64,000 bases of DNA. Origin: Oscillospiraceae bacterium. Its GTDB lineage: Bacteria > Bacillota > Clostridia > Oscillospirales > Ruminococcaceae. The position numbers and the translations under genes are program-made. This document shows positions 43,818 to 52,846 of the stretch, piece by piece (position 1 is the first letter of the stretch; each line of letters opens with the position of its first letter). The stretch spans positions 1 to 64,000 of the forward strand of contig JAUNSK010000006.1 of assembly GCA_030539275.1 (NCBI GenBank). The letters are read 5' to 3'. Under the pieces are notes generated by a model, which saw only the letters and a program-made list of their open reading frames with translations, had not been told where the DNA came from and searched no databases.

Positions 43818-43952
43818 TCTAAGCGGCATTATGATCTGATAAATGGCAGTGAAAGAATAGCTAATTCAAAATTCCTGATTCCTGGTCAGAATATCAATAG
43901 AAGACATCAGACGATTTACAAGATGATATTTATAAAATATTCCATAATTACA

Positions 43953-43981
43953 TTGATTTAATTATAATGAAATGATATAAT
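43953..43981 (+). promoter_or_regulatory. Sigma-A-type promoter of the SNF2 helicase gene
   Basis: TTGATT at 43953-43958, 17-base spacer, TATAAT at 43976-43981, with an extended TGA. Confidence 0.6.
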
Positions 43982-44016
43982 TTTTAATATCATAAATTAA
44001 GAACGGGGCAATAACA

Positions 44017-47000
44017 TTGAATATTTCTGATTTCAGAAAAAAGATCGATCCTATCATTGTATCAAGAGGAGAGATCTATTACAAAGACGGACGTATTTTA
44101 TCAGTTGAAAACAACAGCGGTGAGTTTTCTGCAGTTATTCTGGGAAATACAAAATACAAAACTTCAGTGACACTCTCGGATAACGGAGAAGTTGAGGACT
44201 CCTCATGCAATTGTATTTATTCATATACAAGTCAGTACTGCAAACATGTTGCAGCCCTTCTGTTTGATATAGAGGAGCATTATTCCGAATACTGCAGAGG
44301 AATAAATTCACGCGAGATAAAAAATATTATAGACCAGTACTGTACTCTTGCGTCAGCACAGGCTGAAGAAAAAATATATGTATACCCGCAGATTGAGTCA
44401 TCACGAGATGCTCAGAAACCGCTGAAATACTCACTGAAGATAGGAACGCAGGACGGGAAAGTGTATGCGGTCAAGGATGTTTCTGCTCTTACAGAGCGCA
44501 TAAGCTTCAAGCGTTTGTTCAGGTACGGAAAAGAGCTTGAGTTCGTTCATGACTACAGGATCTTTGATGAGAAAAGTCTGAAGATCATTGATTTCAGCCA
44601 CAGTGTCAGCTGCAAAACCAGATACTACAGTGATCACAACAAGGTTTTTATGCTGTCAAATGAGGACATTGAACAGTTTATGAATATTTTTGAAGATGGC
44701 GAGGATATCTTATTTGACGGCAATGAGTGCAAAATAAAACGCAAAAATCCTATGTATACTGTAAAGATCAGTGAAAAATCTGATGACTGCTATGATATTA
44801 CTCTCAGCAACATGATCATAATATACAGCTGGAGCAGAAACTCATGCATTTTTGACAGGCAGGAGAACATTTTCTATATTACAGACAGCGGTTATGCCCA
44901 GACTGTATGCAATCTGCTTGCATACCTTCAGCGTTCAAAAACACTGAGAATAGCAAAGAAGGATATGCCGGCATTTTATAATGCAGTAATAAAGCCGATA
45001 GGAAGATACATGACTATAGATGCCGAAACTGCACTGGACGAATATATTCCTCCGGGCATGTCATCAAAAATATATATTGACAGTGTTAATGACGGAGTAT
45101 GTGCTCATTTTGAATTTATCTATAATGATGAAATTTATCCGAACTTTTATGATCAGAGCAAAAATCCGTTTTGTGAGTACTCAGGAGAAAAATCTGCTGA
45201 AAATGTTATTTTAAAGTATTTTGATATAAATGATAAAGACGACGAAGAGCCTCTGTATATAAACGGTGACAGAAAGCTCTATGAACTACTGGCGGTCGGG
45301 ATGAATTCAATCGAAAACAGCGGCATAGAGGTATACCTGAGTGACAAGTTTAAAAAGATCAGTGTAAGGCAGCCGGTGAGACCTTCAGTAGGAGTTATTC
45401 CATCAGGCAATCTGCTGGAGCTTCAGATCACAGCATCCGGCTATACTCCAGAAGAACTGTCTCAGATACTGCATGAGTACAGAAAAGGCGGCAGGTATTA
45501 TCGTTTCAGAGACGGGACCTTTACAGTATTTGACGAGGCTGTAAATGAATTTGCCGGGATGGCTGACAGCCTGAATATTTCAGATAAAGCACTTCTCAAA
45601 GACAGGATAAAAGTCCCGAAGTACAGAATGCTGTATCTTGACAGTCTGAAAAAAGAGTGCGAGAACATGTCAGTCAGGAGAACCTCTGAGTTTAAGACGG
45701 CTGTCAGAAAGTACAAGTCGGAAATCGAAGATACCGATGCTCCTCTGATATCAGACAAGCTTGACGCTACCATGCGTGAATATCAGAAGTACGGATTTCA
45801 GTGGCTCAGGACTATAGCTGCATATGGCTTCGGCGGAATACTTGCAGATGACATGGGACTCGGCAAAACGATCCAGGCAATAGCTCTTATGCTCTACGCT
45901 AAACAGACACGCAGTGAACACACTACAAATCTCGTTGTATGTCCGTCATCACTCGTACTCAACTGGCAGTGTGAAATAAAAAGATTTGCACCAGACCTTA
46001 CGACTGCTGCAGTCTCCGGAACGGCAGAAGAACGTGACAGCCTGCTGTCTCAAACGGATAAATATGATGTTATCATTACCTCATATGCGCTTATTACAAG
46101 GGATATTTTAAAGTACAGTGAACTGAGCTTTCATATCCATGTCGTAGATGAGGCACAGTACATTAAAAATCATAACACTCAGACTGCAAAAGCTGTAAAA
46201 GGCATTCATTCAGATATACGCTTTGCACTTACCGGAACACCTGTAGAAAACAGCCTTGCTGAGCTTTGGAGTATATTTGACTTTGTAATGCCCGACTTTC
46301 TGTTCGGTTACACATATTTTAAGAAGAATTTTGAAAACCCGATAGTAGGCAAGGATGATAAAAAGGTAACAGCGCAGCTTCAGAAGCTCATTTCACCATT
46401 TATACTAAGGCGTATGAAAAAAGATGTTCTTACGGAGCTTCCGGACAAAACTCAGACAGTTCTGTACTGCTCAATGGAAGACGAGCAGAGCAAGCTGTAT
46501 TCTGCAAATGTTGCTGATATCAAAAAGTCGATAAGCAAAGGCTTCACAGAGCAGACCGACCGTATAAAGATCCTTGCAATGCTTACAAGACTCCGCCAGA
46601 TATGCTGTGACCCCGCACTAGTCTACGGTACAAATTATAAGGCATCAAGTGCAAAGCTTGAACTGTGCCTTGAGCTTGTAACAAGCTGTATTAACTCCGG
46701 TCACAAGATACTGCTTTTCTCGCAGTTTACCTCGATGCTCGATATTATAAAGCGCAGATTTGATGAGAACAACATAAGCAGCTGTATGCTGACAGGTAAA
46801 ACAAAAACTGACGAGAGAGTAAGGCTTGTAAACAGATTCAACGCTGATGATACAAACGTATTTCTTATCTCTCTCAAGGCCGGCGGCACAGGACTTAATC
46901 TTACCGGTGCCGATATTGTCATCCATTACGACCCGTGGTGGAACATTTCAGCCGAAAACCAGGCATCAGACCGTGCTTACCGCATCGGCCAGAAGAAAAA

Positions 47001-47154
47001 TGTCCAGATCTACAAGCTGATAACAGGCAACACGATAGAGGAAAAGATCATGAGTCTGCAGGAGAGTAAAGCTGAGCTTTACGATATCGCAGTGAACGGT
47101 GAAGGGGATATTATGAGGATGTCGGCGGAGGAGATACTGGATATTGTAAATTAG
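44017..47154 (+). CDS. SWIM-domain SNF2-family helicase
   Basis: A 1045-residue protein. An N-terminal SWIM zinc finger has ligands Cys64, Cys66, Cys75 and His77 (CNCIYSYTSQYCKH). A long SNF2-associated region follows, and then the two-lobe motor: Walker A DDMGLGKT (611-618), DEAQ box at 711-714, helicase-C motifs SLKAGGTGLNLTGAD and QASDRAYRIGQ. It is expected to translocate on double-stranded DNA and remodel protein-DNA complexes, for example RNA polymerase or repair intermediates. The start is a TTG with GGGG 8 bases before it; no ATG fits better. Full length and intact. Confidence 0.9.
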   Translation: MNISDFRKKIDPIIVSRGEIYYKDGRILSVENNSGEFSAVILGNTKYKTSVTLSDNGEVEDSSCNCIYSYTSQYCKHVAALLFDIEEHYSEYCRGINSREIKNIIDQYCTLASAQAEEKIYVYPQIESSRDAQKPLKYSLKIGTQDGKVYAVKDVSALTERISFKRLFRYGKELEFVHDYRIFDEKSLKIIDFSHSVSCKTRYYSDHNKVFMLSNEDIEQFMNIFEDGEDILFDGNECKIKRKNPMYTVKISEKSDDCYDITLSNMIIIYSWSRNSCIFDRQENIFYITDSGYAQTVCNLLAYLQRSKTLRIAKKDMPAFYNAVIKPIGRYMTIDAETALDEYIPPGMSSKIYIDSVNDGVCAHFEFIYNDEIYPNFYDQSKNPFCEYSGEKSAENVILKYFDINDKDDEEPLYINGDRKLYELLAVGMNSIENSGIEVYLSDKFKKISVRQPVRPSVGVIPSGNLLELQITASGYTPEELSQILHEYRKGGRYYRFRDGTFTVFDEAVNEFAGMADSLNISDKALLKDRIKVPKYRMLYLDSLKKECENMSVRRTSEFKTAVRKYKSEIEDTDAPLISDKLDATMREYQKYGFQWLRTIAAYGFGGILADDMGLGKTIQAIALMLYAKQTRSEHTTNLVVCPSSLVLNWQCEIKRFAPDLTTAAVSGTAEERDSLLSQTDKYDVIITSYALITRDILKYSELSFHIHVVDEAQYIKNHNTQTAKAVKGIHSDIRFALTGTPVENSLAELWSIFDFVMPDFLFGYTYFKKNFENPIVGKDDKKVTAQLQKLISPFILRRMKKDVLTELPDKTQTVLYCSMEDEQSKLYSANVADIKKSISKGFTEQTDRIKILAMLTRLRQICCDPALVYGTNYKASSAKLELCLELVTSCINSGHKILLFSQFTSMLDIIKRRFDENNISSCMLTGKTKTDERVRLVNRFNADDTNVFLISLKAGGTGLNLTGADIVIHYDPWWNISAENQASDRAYRIGQKKNVQIYKLITGNTIEEKIMSLQESKAELYDIAVNGEGDIMRMSAEEILDIVN

Positions 47155-47167
47155 CTTTTCTTTGTTA

Positions 47168-47545
47168 TCTCCCCTGAAAGGGGAGGGGGACCGCGAAGCG
47201 GTGGAGGGGTCATGGAGACGGGACTACTTAGATGACAGAACGGGTTTTCAGGAGGCGAGACCCCTCAGACGGCTGCGCCGCCAGCTCCCCTTTCAGGGGA
47301 GCCGAGTTAAGAAGAACCCGGAAAGTTGCCGGATATGTTTATGAGAAAGAAATATTGAGAAGCGGTGGAGGGGTAAGGAAGACGGGACTACTCAGACGAC
47401 AGAACGTTTTTTTCAGGAGCTGAAACAGGACCCCTCAGACGGCTGCGCCGCCAGCTCCCCTTTCAGGGGAGCCGAGGTTAAGAAGAACCCGGAAAGTTGC
47501 CGGATATGTTATTGAGAAAGAAGTATTGCGAAGCGGTGGAGGGGT
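47168..47545. repeat. Tandem inverted-repeat elements in front of the DUF559 gene
   Basis: A GC-rich island. The left end CTCCCCTGAAAGGGGAG (47169-47185) is the exact reverse complement of CTCCCCTTTCAGGGGAG at 47285-47301. The inverted similarity extends to about 44 bases per side (ACCGCGAAGCGGTGGAGGGGT against ACCCCTCAGACGGCTGCGCCG...), so 47168-47304 is an element of about 137 bases with terminal inverted repeats. The right arm plus its 3' flank recurs: 47261-47374 and 47431-47545 are nearly identical, and the spacer (GACGGGACTACT...GACAGAACG) is also repeated, giving a period of about 170 bases. The last copy ends 3 bases before the DUF559 ATG. No ORF inside it looks real. Confidence 0.85.
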
Positions 47546-47548
47546 CAG

Positions 47549-47935
47549 ATGGATAACGATTTTAGGTTTACAGGTTATAATCATATTCTTCTTGAAAATG
47601 CACGTTTTTTAAGAAGAAACATGACACCGCAGGAAAAGAAACTATGGTTTTGTTTCCTGAAAAATTATCCGGTCAAATTTTACAGACAACGAGTTATAGA
47701 CAGGTACATAGCAGATTTTTATTGCAGCAAAGCTCACCTTGTTATCGAGCTTGACGGTCTTCAGCATTATTCTGATGATGGGAAAGAGTATGATAAGATA
47801 AGAACTGAAATACTTGAAATATACAAGTTGAAAGTTATCCGGTTTTGCAATAGTGAGGTCGATAATGACTTTAGTATGGTATGCAGGAAGATAGAGCTAA
47901 GTGTAAATGAAAACATGTGTTATATGAATAAATAA
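47549..47935 (+). CDS. DUF559-domain endonuclease-like protein
   Basis: A 128-residue protein of the DUF559 family, which has a Vsr-like restriction-endonuclease fold. NARFLRRNMTPQEKKLWFCF leads in; FYRQRVIDRYIADFYC holds Asp56; VIELDGLQH gives Glu68, Asp69 and His73; a short C-terminal RFCNSEV segment follows. The usual catalytic acidic residues are present. The real substrate is unknown. The only ribosome binding site, GGTGGAGGGG, lies in the end of the upstream repeat, so the gene and repeat seem to form one unit. There is no repeat copy or terminator downstream. Confidence 0.85.
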   Translation: MDNDFRFTGYNHILLENARFLRRNMTPQEKKLWFCFLKNYPVKFYRQRVIDRYIADFYCSKAHLVIELDGLQHYSDDGKEYDKIRTEILEIYKLKVIRFCNSEVDNDFSMVCRKIELSVNENMCYMNK

Positions 47936-47990
47936 TACAGGAGATTATTCAGATTAAATAACTAAACTATATTTTGAAGGAGAAGTACCA

Positions 47991-48455
47991 ATGAGAAGAA
48001 AAGACAGAGAAGTAACAGATCTAAATGACATCTACAGCATAATAAAGAAATGTGACAGTGTTTGCGTTGCATTTTTTGATGAGGAATATCCGTATGTGAT
48101 CCCGCTGAATTTCGGGGTGAGCTTTAAGGATAACAAGTTTACATTGTATTTTCACGGTGCATCCCAGGGGAAAAAGCTTGATCTTATAAAAAAGAACAAC
48201 CATGTTTCATTTACTATGAGCACGTCACATAAGCTGAAACTCGGTGAGAAGTCATGTGATGCGACGATGGATTTTGAAAGTGTATGCGGAAGCGGGATTG
48301 TGAGTCTGCTTGATGATGAGGAGAAGAAGCAGTCACTGACGTTTCTGATGGAGCAGTATGATAATGGGGCGGAGCATTCGTTTGATGACAAAGAGGTCGA
48401 AAGAATTGCGGTTCTTAAGCTTGAGGTTGAGAGAGTTACGGGGAAGAGGCATTAA
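47991..48455 (+). CDS. Pyridoxamine 5'-phosphate oxidase-family flavoprotein (NimA-like)
   Basis: A 154-residue split-barrel protein: MRRKDREVTDLNDIYSIIKK at the start, DEEYPYVIPLNFG and LYFHGASQGKKLDLIKKN in the core, then the Cys/Gly segment FESVCGSGIVSLL. This is the pattern of the NimA-like PPOX subfamily, which binds FMN and reduces nitro compounds or other small molecules. GAAGGAG precedes the ATG by 9 bases. It has no obvious partner and is followed by a strong terminator. Confidence 0.87.
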   Translation: MRRKDREVTDLNDIYSIIKKCDSVCVAFFDEEYPYVIPLNFGVSFKDNKFTLYFHGASQGKKLDLIKKNNHVSFTMSTSHKLKLGEKSCDATMDFESVCGSGIVSLLDDEEKKQSLTFLMEQYDNGAEHSFDDKEVERIAVLKLEVERVTGKRH

Positions 48456-48471
48456 TTATTAATATATGTAT

Positions 48472-48513
48472 GAAAACAGCTGACATTTTTTATTTTGTCA
48501 GCTGTTTTCTGTT
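48472..48513 (+). terminator. Rho-independent terminator
   Basis: GAAAACAGCTGACA at 48472-48485 pairs perfectly with TGTCAGCTGTTTTC at 48496-48509. Confidence 0.85.
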
Positions 48514-48556
48514 GTATGTTATTAATTTAAATTGTTACTCTTTTCTAATGAAAATA

Positions 48557-48585
48557 TTGTAAAGTAAGTATAGTTGTTATATAAT
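48557..48585 (+). promoter_or_regulatory. Sigma-A-type promoter of the gene at 48703
   Basis: TTGTAA at 48557-48562, 17-base spacer, TATAAT at 48580-48585, leaving a leader of about 110 bases. Confidence 0.55.
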
Positions 48586-48702
48586 AAAGATGATGAACGC
48601 AGATAACTTTAAATAATAAGATTTATCGTGAAATAATTTATATCCAGTGAAATGTGAACTGAAAGAACTGAGATTTAAAAATTATCTCAGGAGGTAACAA
48701 AT

Positions 48703-49854
48703 ATGAAATTAATTATAAAATCCAAAAAATACATAATAATTTCACTGATAATATTAACCGGATTATTAGTGTTATACGGCTTCAGATTAATCGATCATTT
48801 AAAAATAGAAAAAGAGCGCAAAGCACAATATGCACAGGCTTCGTCAAATGCAATACAATATGTCAGGGATAAGTACGGGTTCGAACCTGAAAAGATTGAG
48901 TCAGAGGAAGAATTCCTTGATTCCCCTTATATACACAATGCCCGTGATCTGACTTTAAAAATGTGGGCAGAAGGCAGGGAGTTTGATGTCAGCGCTGATA
49001 ATCAGAAAGATAATCCGGTCGGTATGGATAATTACCAGCTTGATGAAATAAAGAACGCTATAATCCGAAAGATAACCGAAAGTTACCCGGCAGGAGAAGT
49101 AATAGATTTGTGGGCAAGTGATTCAAATCTTGAGTATAATCTCTTTACTAAATTATTTAACGGAGATAATATTGAAGAAGTGCTCGAAGACGGTTATGGT
49201 TATTTTGAAATGGTATTTGTTGATACTGAATTTACAGACAATGAAATAACAAAAGCATTAAAGAAATGGAATTTAAATACAAGGTTCACATCATTTGATA
49301 CAAAAGAAAGACTCGATGAATTTGTAAAAATACAGTATAAGAATGAAGAAACCTATGAAAAATATCAACCATACATAACTGACAGATTTGAAATAAGCTT
49401 TGGAAAAGAAAGCAGAATAAAATACTTTGTTAAAAGCTGTGATGAATTCAGATACTGCTATTTCCCCACAGACTCGAATAAATACACTGACAACAGTTAT
49501 GATATAACGATCAGTGAAGAAGAACAAAGCAGTTTTATCAGCCATTTTGAAAACTATGATGAAGGAAATTATGTCAGTAAGCCTCTCTCAAAAGCTTATC
49601 AGTTCGACGATCTGTACGGAGATATATGTATATATTATCCTGTAAGTCTGCTGAAGGATCATGATATTGAACAAGTGGGTGCTGCGTGGTTCAGCCCGGG
49701 TGGCCAGATAAATAACCGTGATATTGCAAAAGCAGAGATATGCGGTGAGTATGCTGTTTTTGTACTGCCATTCGACAAACAGGAATTTATGCTTGTTGAT
49801 ATGAGCGGACAGGGTAAATACATTCCGGGGTGGGTAAAAGAACTGGAAAAGTAA
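48703..49854 (+). CDS. Membrane-anchored protein of unknown function
   Basis: A 383-residue protein with one N-terminal membrane segment (about 10-29) after a basic start, then a large soluble, probably extracytoplasmic domain rich in Asp, Glu, Tyr and Phe. No motif or repeat is recognisable; NPVGMDNYQLDEIKNAI and AWFSPGGQINNRDIAK look like structured core segments. AGGAGG lies 8 bases before the ATG. It stands alone. I do not recognise the family. Confidence 0.7.
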   Translation: MKLIIKSKKYIIISLIILTGLLVLYGFRLIDHLKIEKERKAQYAQASSNAIQYVRDKYGFEPEKIESEEEFLDSPYIHNARDLTLKMWAEGREFDVSADNQKDNPVGMDNYQLDEIKNAIIRKITESYPAGEVIDLWASDSNLEYNLFTKLFNGDNIEEVLEDGYGYFEMVFVDTEFTDNEITKALKKWNLNTRFTSFDTKERLDEFVKIQYKNEETYEKYQPYITDRFEISFGKESRIKYFVKSCDEFRYCYFPTDSNKYTDNSYDITISEEEQSSFISHFENYDEGNYVSKPLSKAYQFDDLYGDICIYYPVSLLKDHDIEQVGAAWFSPGGQINNRDIAKAEICGEYAVFVLPFDKQEFMLVDMSGQGKYIPGWVKELEK

Positions 49855-49871
49855 ATTTTCAATACAGACAG

Positions 49872-49901
49872 CCTGATTATCATCACTTACGGATGATCGG
49901 G
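49872..49901. terminator. Stem-loop between convergent genes
   Basis: CCTGATTATC at 49872-49881 pairs with GATGATCGGG at 49892-49901 (two wobbles). There is no strong T-run, so terminator function is likely from position only. Confidence 0.45.
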
Positions 49902-49917
49902 TACATTATTTAGTATT

Positions 49918-50625
49918 TCAATCACGACTGAGCATCCGTGTCATCTCTTCAAATGAACCGGCATCTCCATCAAACCGATGCTTCTCACACATCACAGCAT
50001 TATCAGTTACCAGATATGCATTCATTCCAGCCATAAGTGCTGCATACATATCTTCGTTTTCATCGTTTCCGATCATCAGACATTCATGAGGCTTAACACC
50101 TGTCTTTTCACACAGTGAAGTGTAGAATTTCGGATTCGGCTTGCAGAAACTTTCTGTTTCATATGAACAGATGTAATCAAAATCTTTTTTTCCAAGACCG
50201 ACCCAGCCAAGGCGCATGAGCTGACCGTCAAGAGGAAACAGGGGATTTGCAGCGCATATGACTTTTCGGGAACACTGGTGAGCCATATCCACAGCTTTTT
50301 TAGCAAGCGGATTTTCACCTGTAAACTGTTTTGCAGCTGAAAATTCATTTTTGTAAAATTCGTCTGCGGCATTTCTGAAAGGTAAATAGTCCAGGCCTGT
50401 TACTGATGCAAAAGTGTCCCAGAAAATATCTGCATTCAATCCGGAACCATCGTTGGTAACCATGCTCTTAGTACCTGCCCATACTGCATCAATAAGCGGC
50501 TTCGGTTCGATTCCTACAGGGGAGAGCTTTTTTGCAAGTTCCCTGAAATAGCCTTTTGTAAATGTGTCATTATCCATTGGCAGCAGAGTGCCGTCGAGAT
50601 CAAAAAATATTGCTTTGTAGTTCAT
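49918..50625 (-). CDS. HAD-superfamily phosphatase-like hydrolase
   Basis: A 235-residue HAD protein: motif I FFDLDGTLL with nucleophile Asp9 and Asp11, a helical C1 cap (about 20-95), motif II around ICAANP, the conserved Lys in FCKPNPKFY, and motif IV MIGNDENEDM. Typical substrates are small phosphomonoesters; which one is unknown. AAGGAAAC precedes the ATG. Single gene, convergent with the preceding one. Confidence 0.88.
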   Translation of the reverse strand: MNYKAIFFDLDGTLLPMDNDTFTKGYFRELAKKLSPVGIEPKPLIDAVWAGTKSMVTNDGSGLNADIFWDTFASVTGLDYLPFRNAADEFYKNEFSAAKQFTGENPLAKKAVDMAHQCSRKVICAANPLFPLDGQLMRLGWVGLGKKDFDYICSYETESFCKPNPKFYTSLCEKTGVKPHECLMIGNDENEDMYAALMAGMNAYLVTDNAVMCEKHRFDGDAGSFEEMTRMLSRD

Positions 50626-50875
50626 AATTTTGTTTCCTTTTTAAAGTGTTATTCTGTTCTTTTAAATTGGTCTTTAGTTATAGATTAATTCAGAATCAGA
50701 TATAAAAATTATACCTGTACAAATATTTTTTGTCAAATACTTATGCTCTTTAAGTCATTAATTAACAGAGTGTTTTATTCTTTAATTATCAAATTCTTAT
50801 TGTCTGTGTAGTAATGCATGTATATGAAAGACAGCGGCTTTAACTTTTACTACATATTATCTGAGGAGTGAGCAA

Positions 50876-51142
50876 ATGAAAAAAATAAAAAAGATCACAG
50901 TAATCATTTTAATCGTTATCTTACTCTGGCTTGTTATGTTTATCGTTGACTACCTGAGAGTTGTCAGTGAAAAAGCTCCTGTTTTCTGTGTTCAGACAAA
51001 AGATGGCTGTTATACAGGAGCAGGCTACAGCTATGAAATGTATCCGCATATCATAACAGGAAAGAAAGAGTATTCACTGAGCTTTTTCGGCCGCATTATA
51101 AAATCAAACTATACAAATCAGCCCTCAGGTGTGCACCGGTAA
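50876..51142 (+). CDS. Small membrane-anchored protein
   Basis: An 88-residue protein with a Lys-rich start, one membrane segment (about 7-27) and a short extracytoplasmic tail holding two cysteines (VFCVQTKDGCYTGAGYSYEM) and FFGRIIKSN. I have the impression of similar short proteins in other Clostridia, with no known role. GAGGAGTGAGC precedes the ATG. It is monocistronic and ends before the bidirectional terminator at 51165. Confidence 0.65.
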   Translation: MKKIKKITVIILIVILLWLVMFIVDYLRVVSEKAPVFCVQTKDGCYTGAGYSYEMYPHIITGKKEYSLSFFGRIIKSNYTNQPSGVHR

Positions 51143-51164
51143 ACAAAACAATTACAATAAAAAA

Positions 51165-51198
51165 ACTCCGCTGTCTGCAATTTTACACACAGCGGAGT
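51165..51198. terminator. Bidirectional terminator
   Basis: ACTCCGCTGT at 51165-51174 pairs perfectly with ACAGCGGAGT at 51189-51198 between convergent genes; T-rich tracts lie on both outer sides. Confidence 0.85.
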
Positions 51199-51225
51199 AT
51201 ATTTTTATTATGTAATAAGAACTGC

Positions 51226-51642
51226 TTACAGCTGTATCGGGACCTTCGGATCGAAGTTCGTTTCCATTGTCCAGGTAGTAGCTGTGGCATTTTTCATGAT
51301 AAATACCTTCATTAACTTATCAATGCCGTTATCCTTCCATGCCTGAAGAAATTTTCTTGTCGGGTGTGAGAATATTTCTTCGCGAAGCTGCGGATCATCA
51401 TTTTGTTCAAGTACGCCCGTCGCTCTGATCTGTTTGCCTTTACATGAGAAGCAAAGTTCAGCTTTAGGATTTTTCATGATCTGAGCATACAGGTCCTTGG
51501 TTGAAGCTGTATGAAATATAATTCCGTTTTCATCTGCACGGAATAGAAGCATGCCTCTTACCCGCGGCTGGTCTCCGTCCTGCGTTGCAAGATAAAATAC
51601 CGGGTTTTCATTCATTGAATTAAAAATTTCCTGTTTTGTCAT
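51226..51642 (-). CDS. Pyridoxamine 5'-phosphate oxidase-family flavoprotein
   Basis: A 138-residue split-barrel FMN protein of the general stress protein 26-like kind: MTKQEIFNSMNENPVFYLAT, GDQPRVRGMLLFRADENGI, then CFSCKGKQIRATGVLE and the C-terminal METNFDPKVPIQL. GAGGAGG precedes the ATG. It lies 87 bases downstream of an AraC-type regulator on the same strand and is probably regulated by it. A decayed copy of its 3' end is found at 54527. Confidence 0.85.
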   Translation of the reverse strand: MTKQEIFNSMNENPVFYLATQDGDQPRVRGMLLFRADENGIIFHTASTKDLYAQIMKNPKAELCFSCKGKQIRATGVLEQNDDPQLREEIFSHPTRKFLQAWKDNGIDKLMKVFIMKNATATTWTMETNFDPKVPIQL

Positions 51643-51729
51643 TGTAATTCCTCCTCTTATTTATTGATTTCTATTATATTCTTTTATATATAAAGTGAAT
51701 ATAAAAATAAGTTCAGGTTTTTACATATT

Positions 51730-52569
51730 TCAGTCAAAATAGCTGCTCTGATATTCACTGGGTTTTATTCCGGTACGCAGTGAAAATGTTGAAGAAAAAT
51801 GGGCGCTGCTTGAAAATCCGCATTTCTGGGCTATCTCCGTCAGTGACATATTTCTTCTGGCAAGCAGTAATTTTGACTTCTGAATGCGCACATCTATAAT
51901 ATACTGGGCAGGAGTCTGGCCAGTCTGTTCTTTAAATCGTCTGTTAAGACTGGATACTGATACATAACCGAGTCTTGCAAGATCATCTGACGTTATCTTT
52001 TCCGGGTAGTGCAGTTCTATGTACTGCTGAGCCCTGGCAACGCAGTAGTCGGAGGATACAGGCCTCATATCAAGTGTCTCACCAAGAATGCTGCGTATTA
52101 TCCAGTGTGTGATGATAACAGACTGAGCAGCAAGGGTGATGTCTGAGTTCATCATGGATTTGCTGTACTCAAATGCAAATGTATTGAGCGCCTTTAAAAT
52201 ATCACTGCAGATTACAAAGCTTTCCGGTGCAAAAACCGGGATTTTTTTGCTGTAGAGAAGAAACTGGCTTTCGAAAAATTTCTTTTCTATCATAACACAG
52301 TAATATCGTTTGCTGCAGCTGTCACTGTGAGGTATACCGGGTGAATATATATATGCACCGTAATGACCGTATGATGAGCTTATCTCAGAAAAATCAATTA
52401 CTGCCATATACGACGGGTGAACATGATCGTCTTTACGTGCATAACCGCATTGTCCGGTGCTTGGAATAAAAAGACCAAGCTTTTTGTCAACATAGCAGTC
52501 AACGTATGCAAGCTGCTGTTGCGTTAGATCTTCGCCTACCAGCTTTCTGATAATATTAATGTCTTCCAT
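51730..52569 (-). CDS. AraC-family transcriptional regulator
   Basis: A 279-residue regulator with two C-terminal helix-turn-helix motifs (LGYVSVSSLNRRFKEQTGQT and CGFSSSAHFSSTFSLRTGIK, about 195-275). The N-terminal domain (about 1-160) is unlike the AraC paralogues at 24178 and 37239; it has cysteines at 25, 40 and in SDSCSKRYYC, and a CYVDKKLGLF segment. AAGGAAC precedes the ATG. The gene order suggests control of the PPOX gene downstream. The effector is unknown. Confidence 0.87.
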   Translation of the reverse strand: MEDINIIRKLVGEDLTQQQLAYVDCYVDKKLGLFIPSTGQCGYARKDDHVHPSYMAVIDFSEISSSYGHYGAYIYSPGIPHSDSCSKRYYCVMIEKKFFESQFLLYSKKIPVFAPESFVICSDILKALNTFAFEYSKSMMNSDITLAAQSVIITHWIIRSILGETLDMRPVSSDYCVARAQQYIELHYPEKITSDDLARLGYVSVSSLNRRFKEQTGQTPAQYIIDVRIQKSKLLLARRNMSLTEIAQKCGFSSSAHFSSTFSLRTGIKPSEYQSSYFD

Positions 52570-52768
52570 AGTGTTCCTTTTTAAAAATTTTATATCAGGT
52601 CCGTATTTATATGTATGTTTTCTGTATTAATAAAAAATTTTCTTTTTATATTTACACTATTATACCACAGCCTGATTTATGAGTCAATTTGGCATAAGAA
52701 TCTATATTTTGTGAGCACAAAAACACAAACAGTAAAATTTGTCCGATTTAAAAGATTAAGCAGGTAAT

Positions 52769-52797
52769 TTGACTTTTTATCTGCAATGAGTTATAAT
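52769..52797 (+). promoter_or_regulatory. Sigma-A-type promoter of the ExbB/ExbD-like operon
   Basis: TTGACT at 52769-52774, 17-base spacer, TATAAT at 52792-52797, 50 bases before the first start codon. Confidence 0.65.
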
Positions 52798-52846
52798 TTC
52801 AATATATTTCAAAAATAATTTTTCTCATTTATCGGAGGCTGCTGTT

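Larger units (their letters stand above)
43702..44016. other. Intergenic region with terminator and promoter
   Basis: A 315-base gap: the terminator at 43761-43817, about 130 bases with no recognisable signal, and the promoter of the SNF2 gene at 43953-43981. Confidence 0.55.

Noticed and set aside
47162-47423. Two overlapping plus-strand frames of about 60 codons in the repeat region
   Set aside because: They lie wholly inside the GC-rich inverted repeats, have repetitive Arg/Gly-rich translations and no ribosome binding site of their own.
44017-47935. SNF2 helicase plus DUF559 nuclease as a DISARM- or restriction-like defence island
   Set aside because: The SNF2 protein has the common SWIM housekeeping architecture, the two genes are split by the repeat array, and no methyltransferase or partner gene is present.
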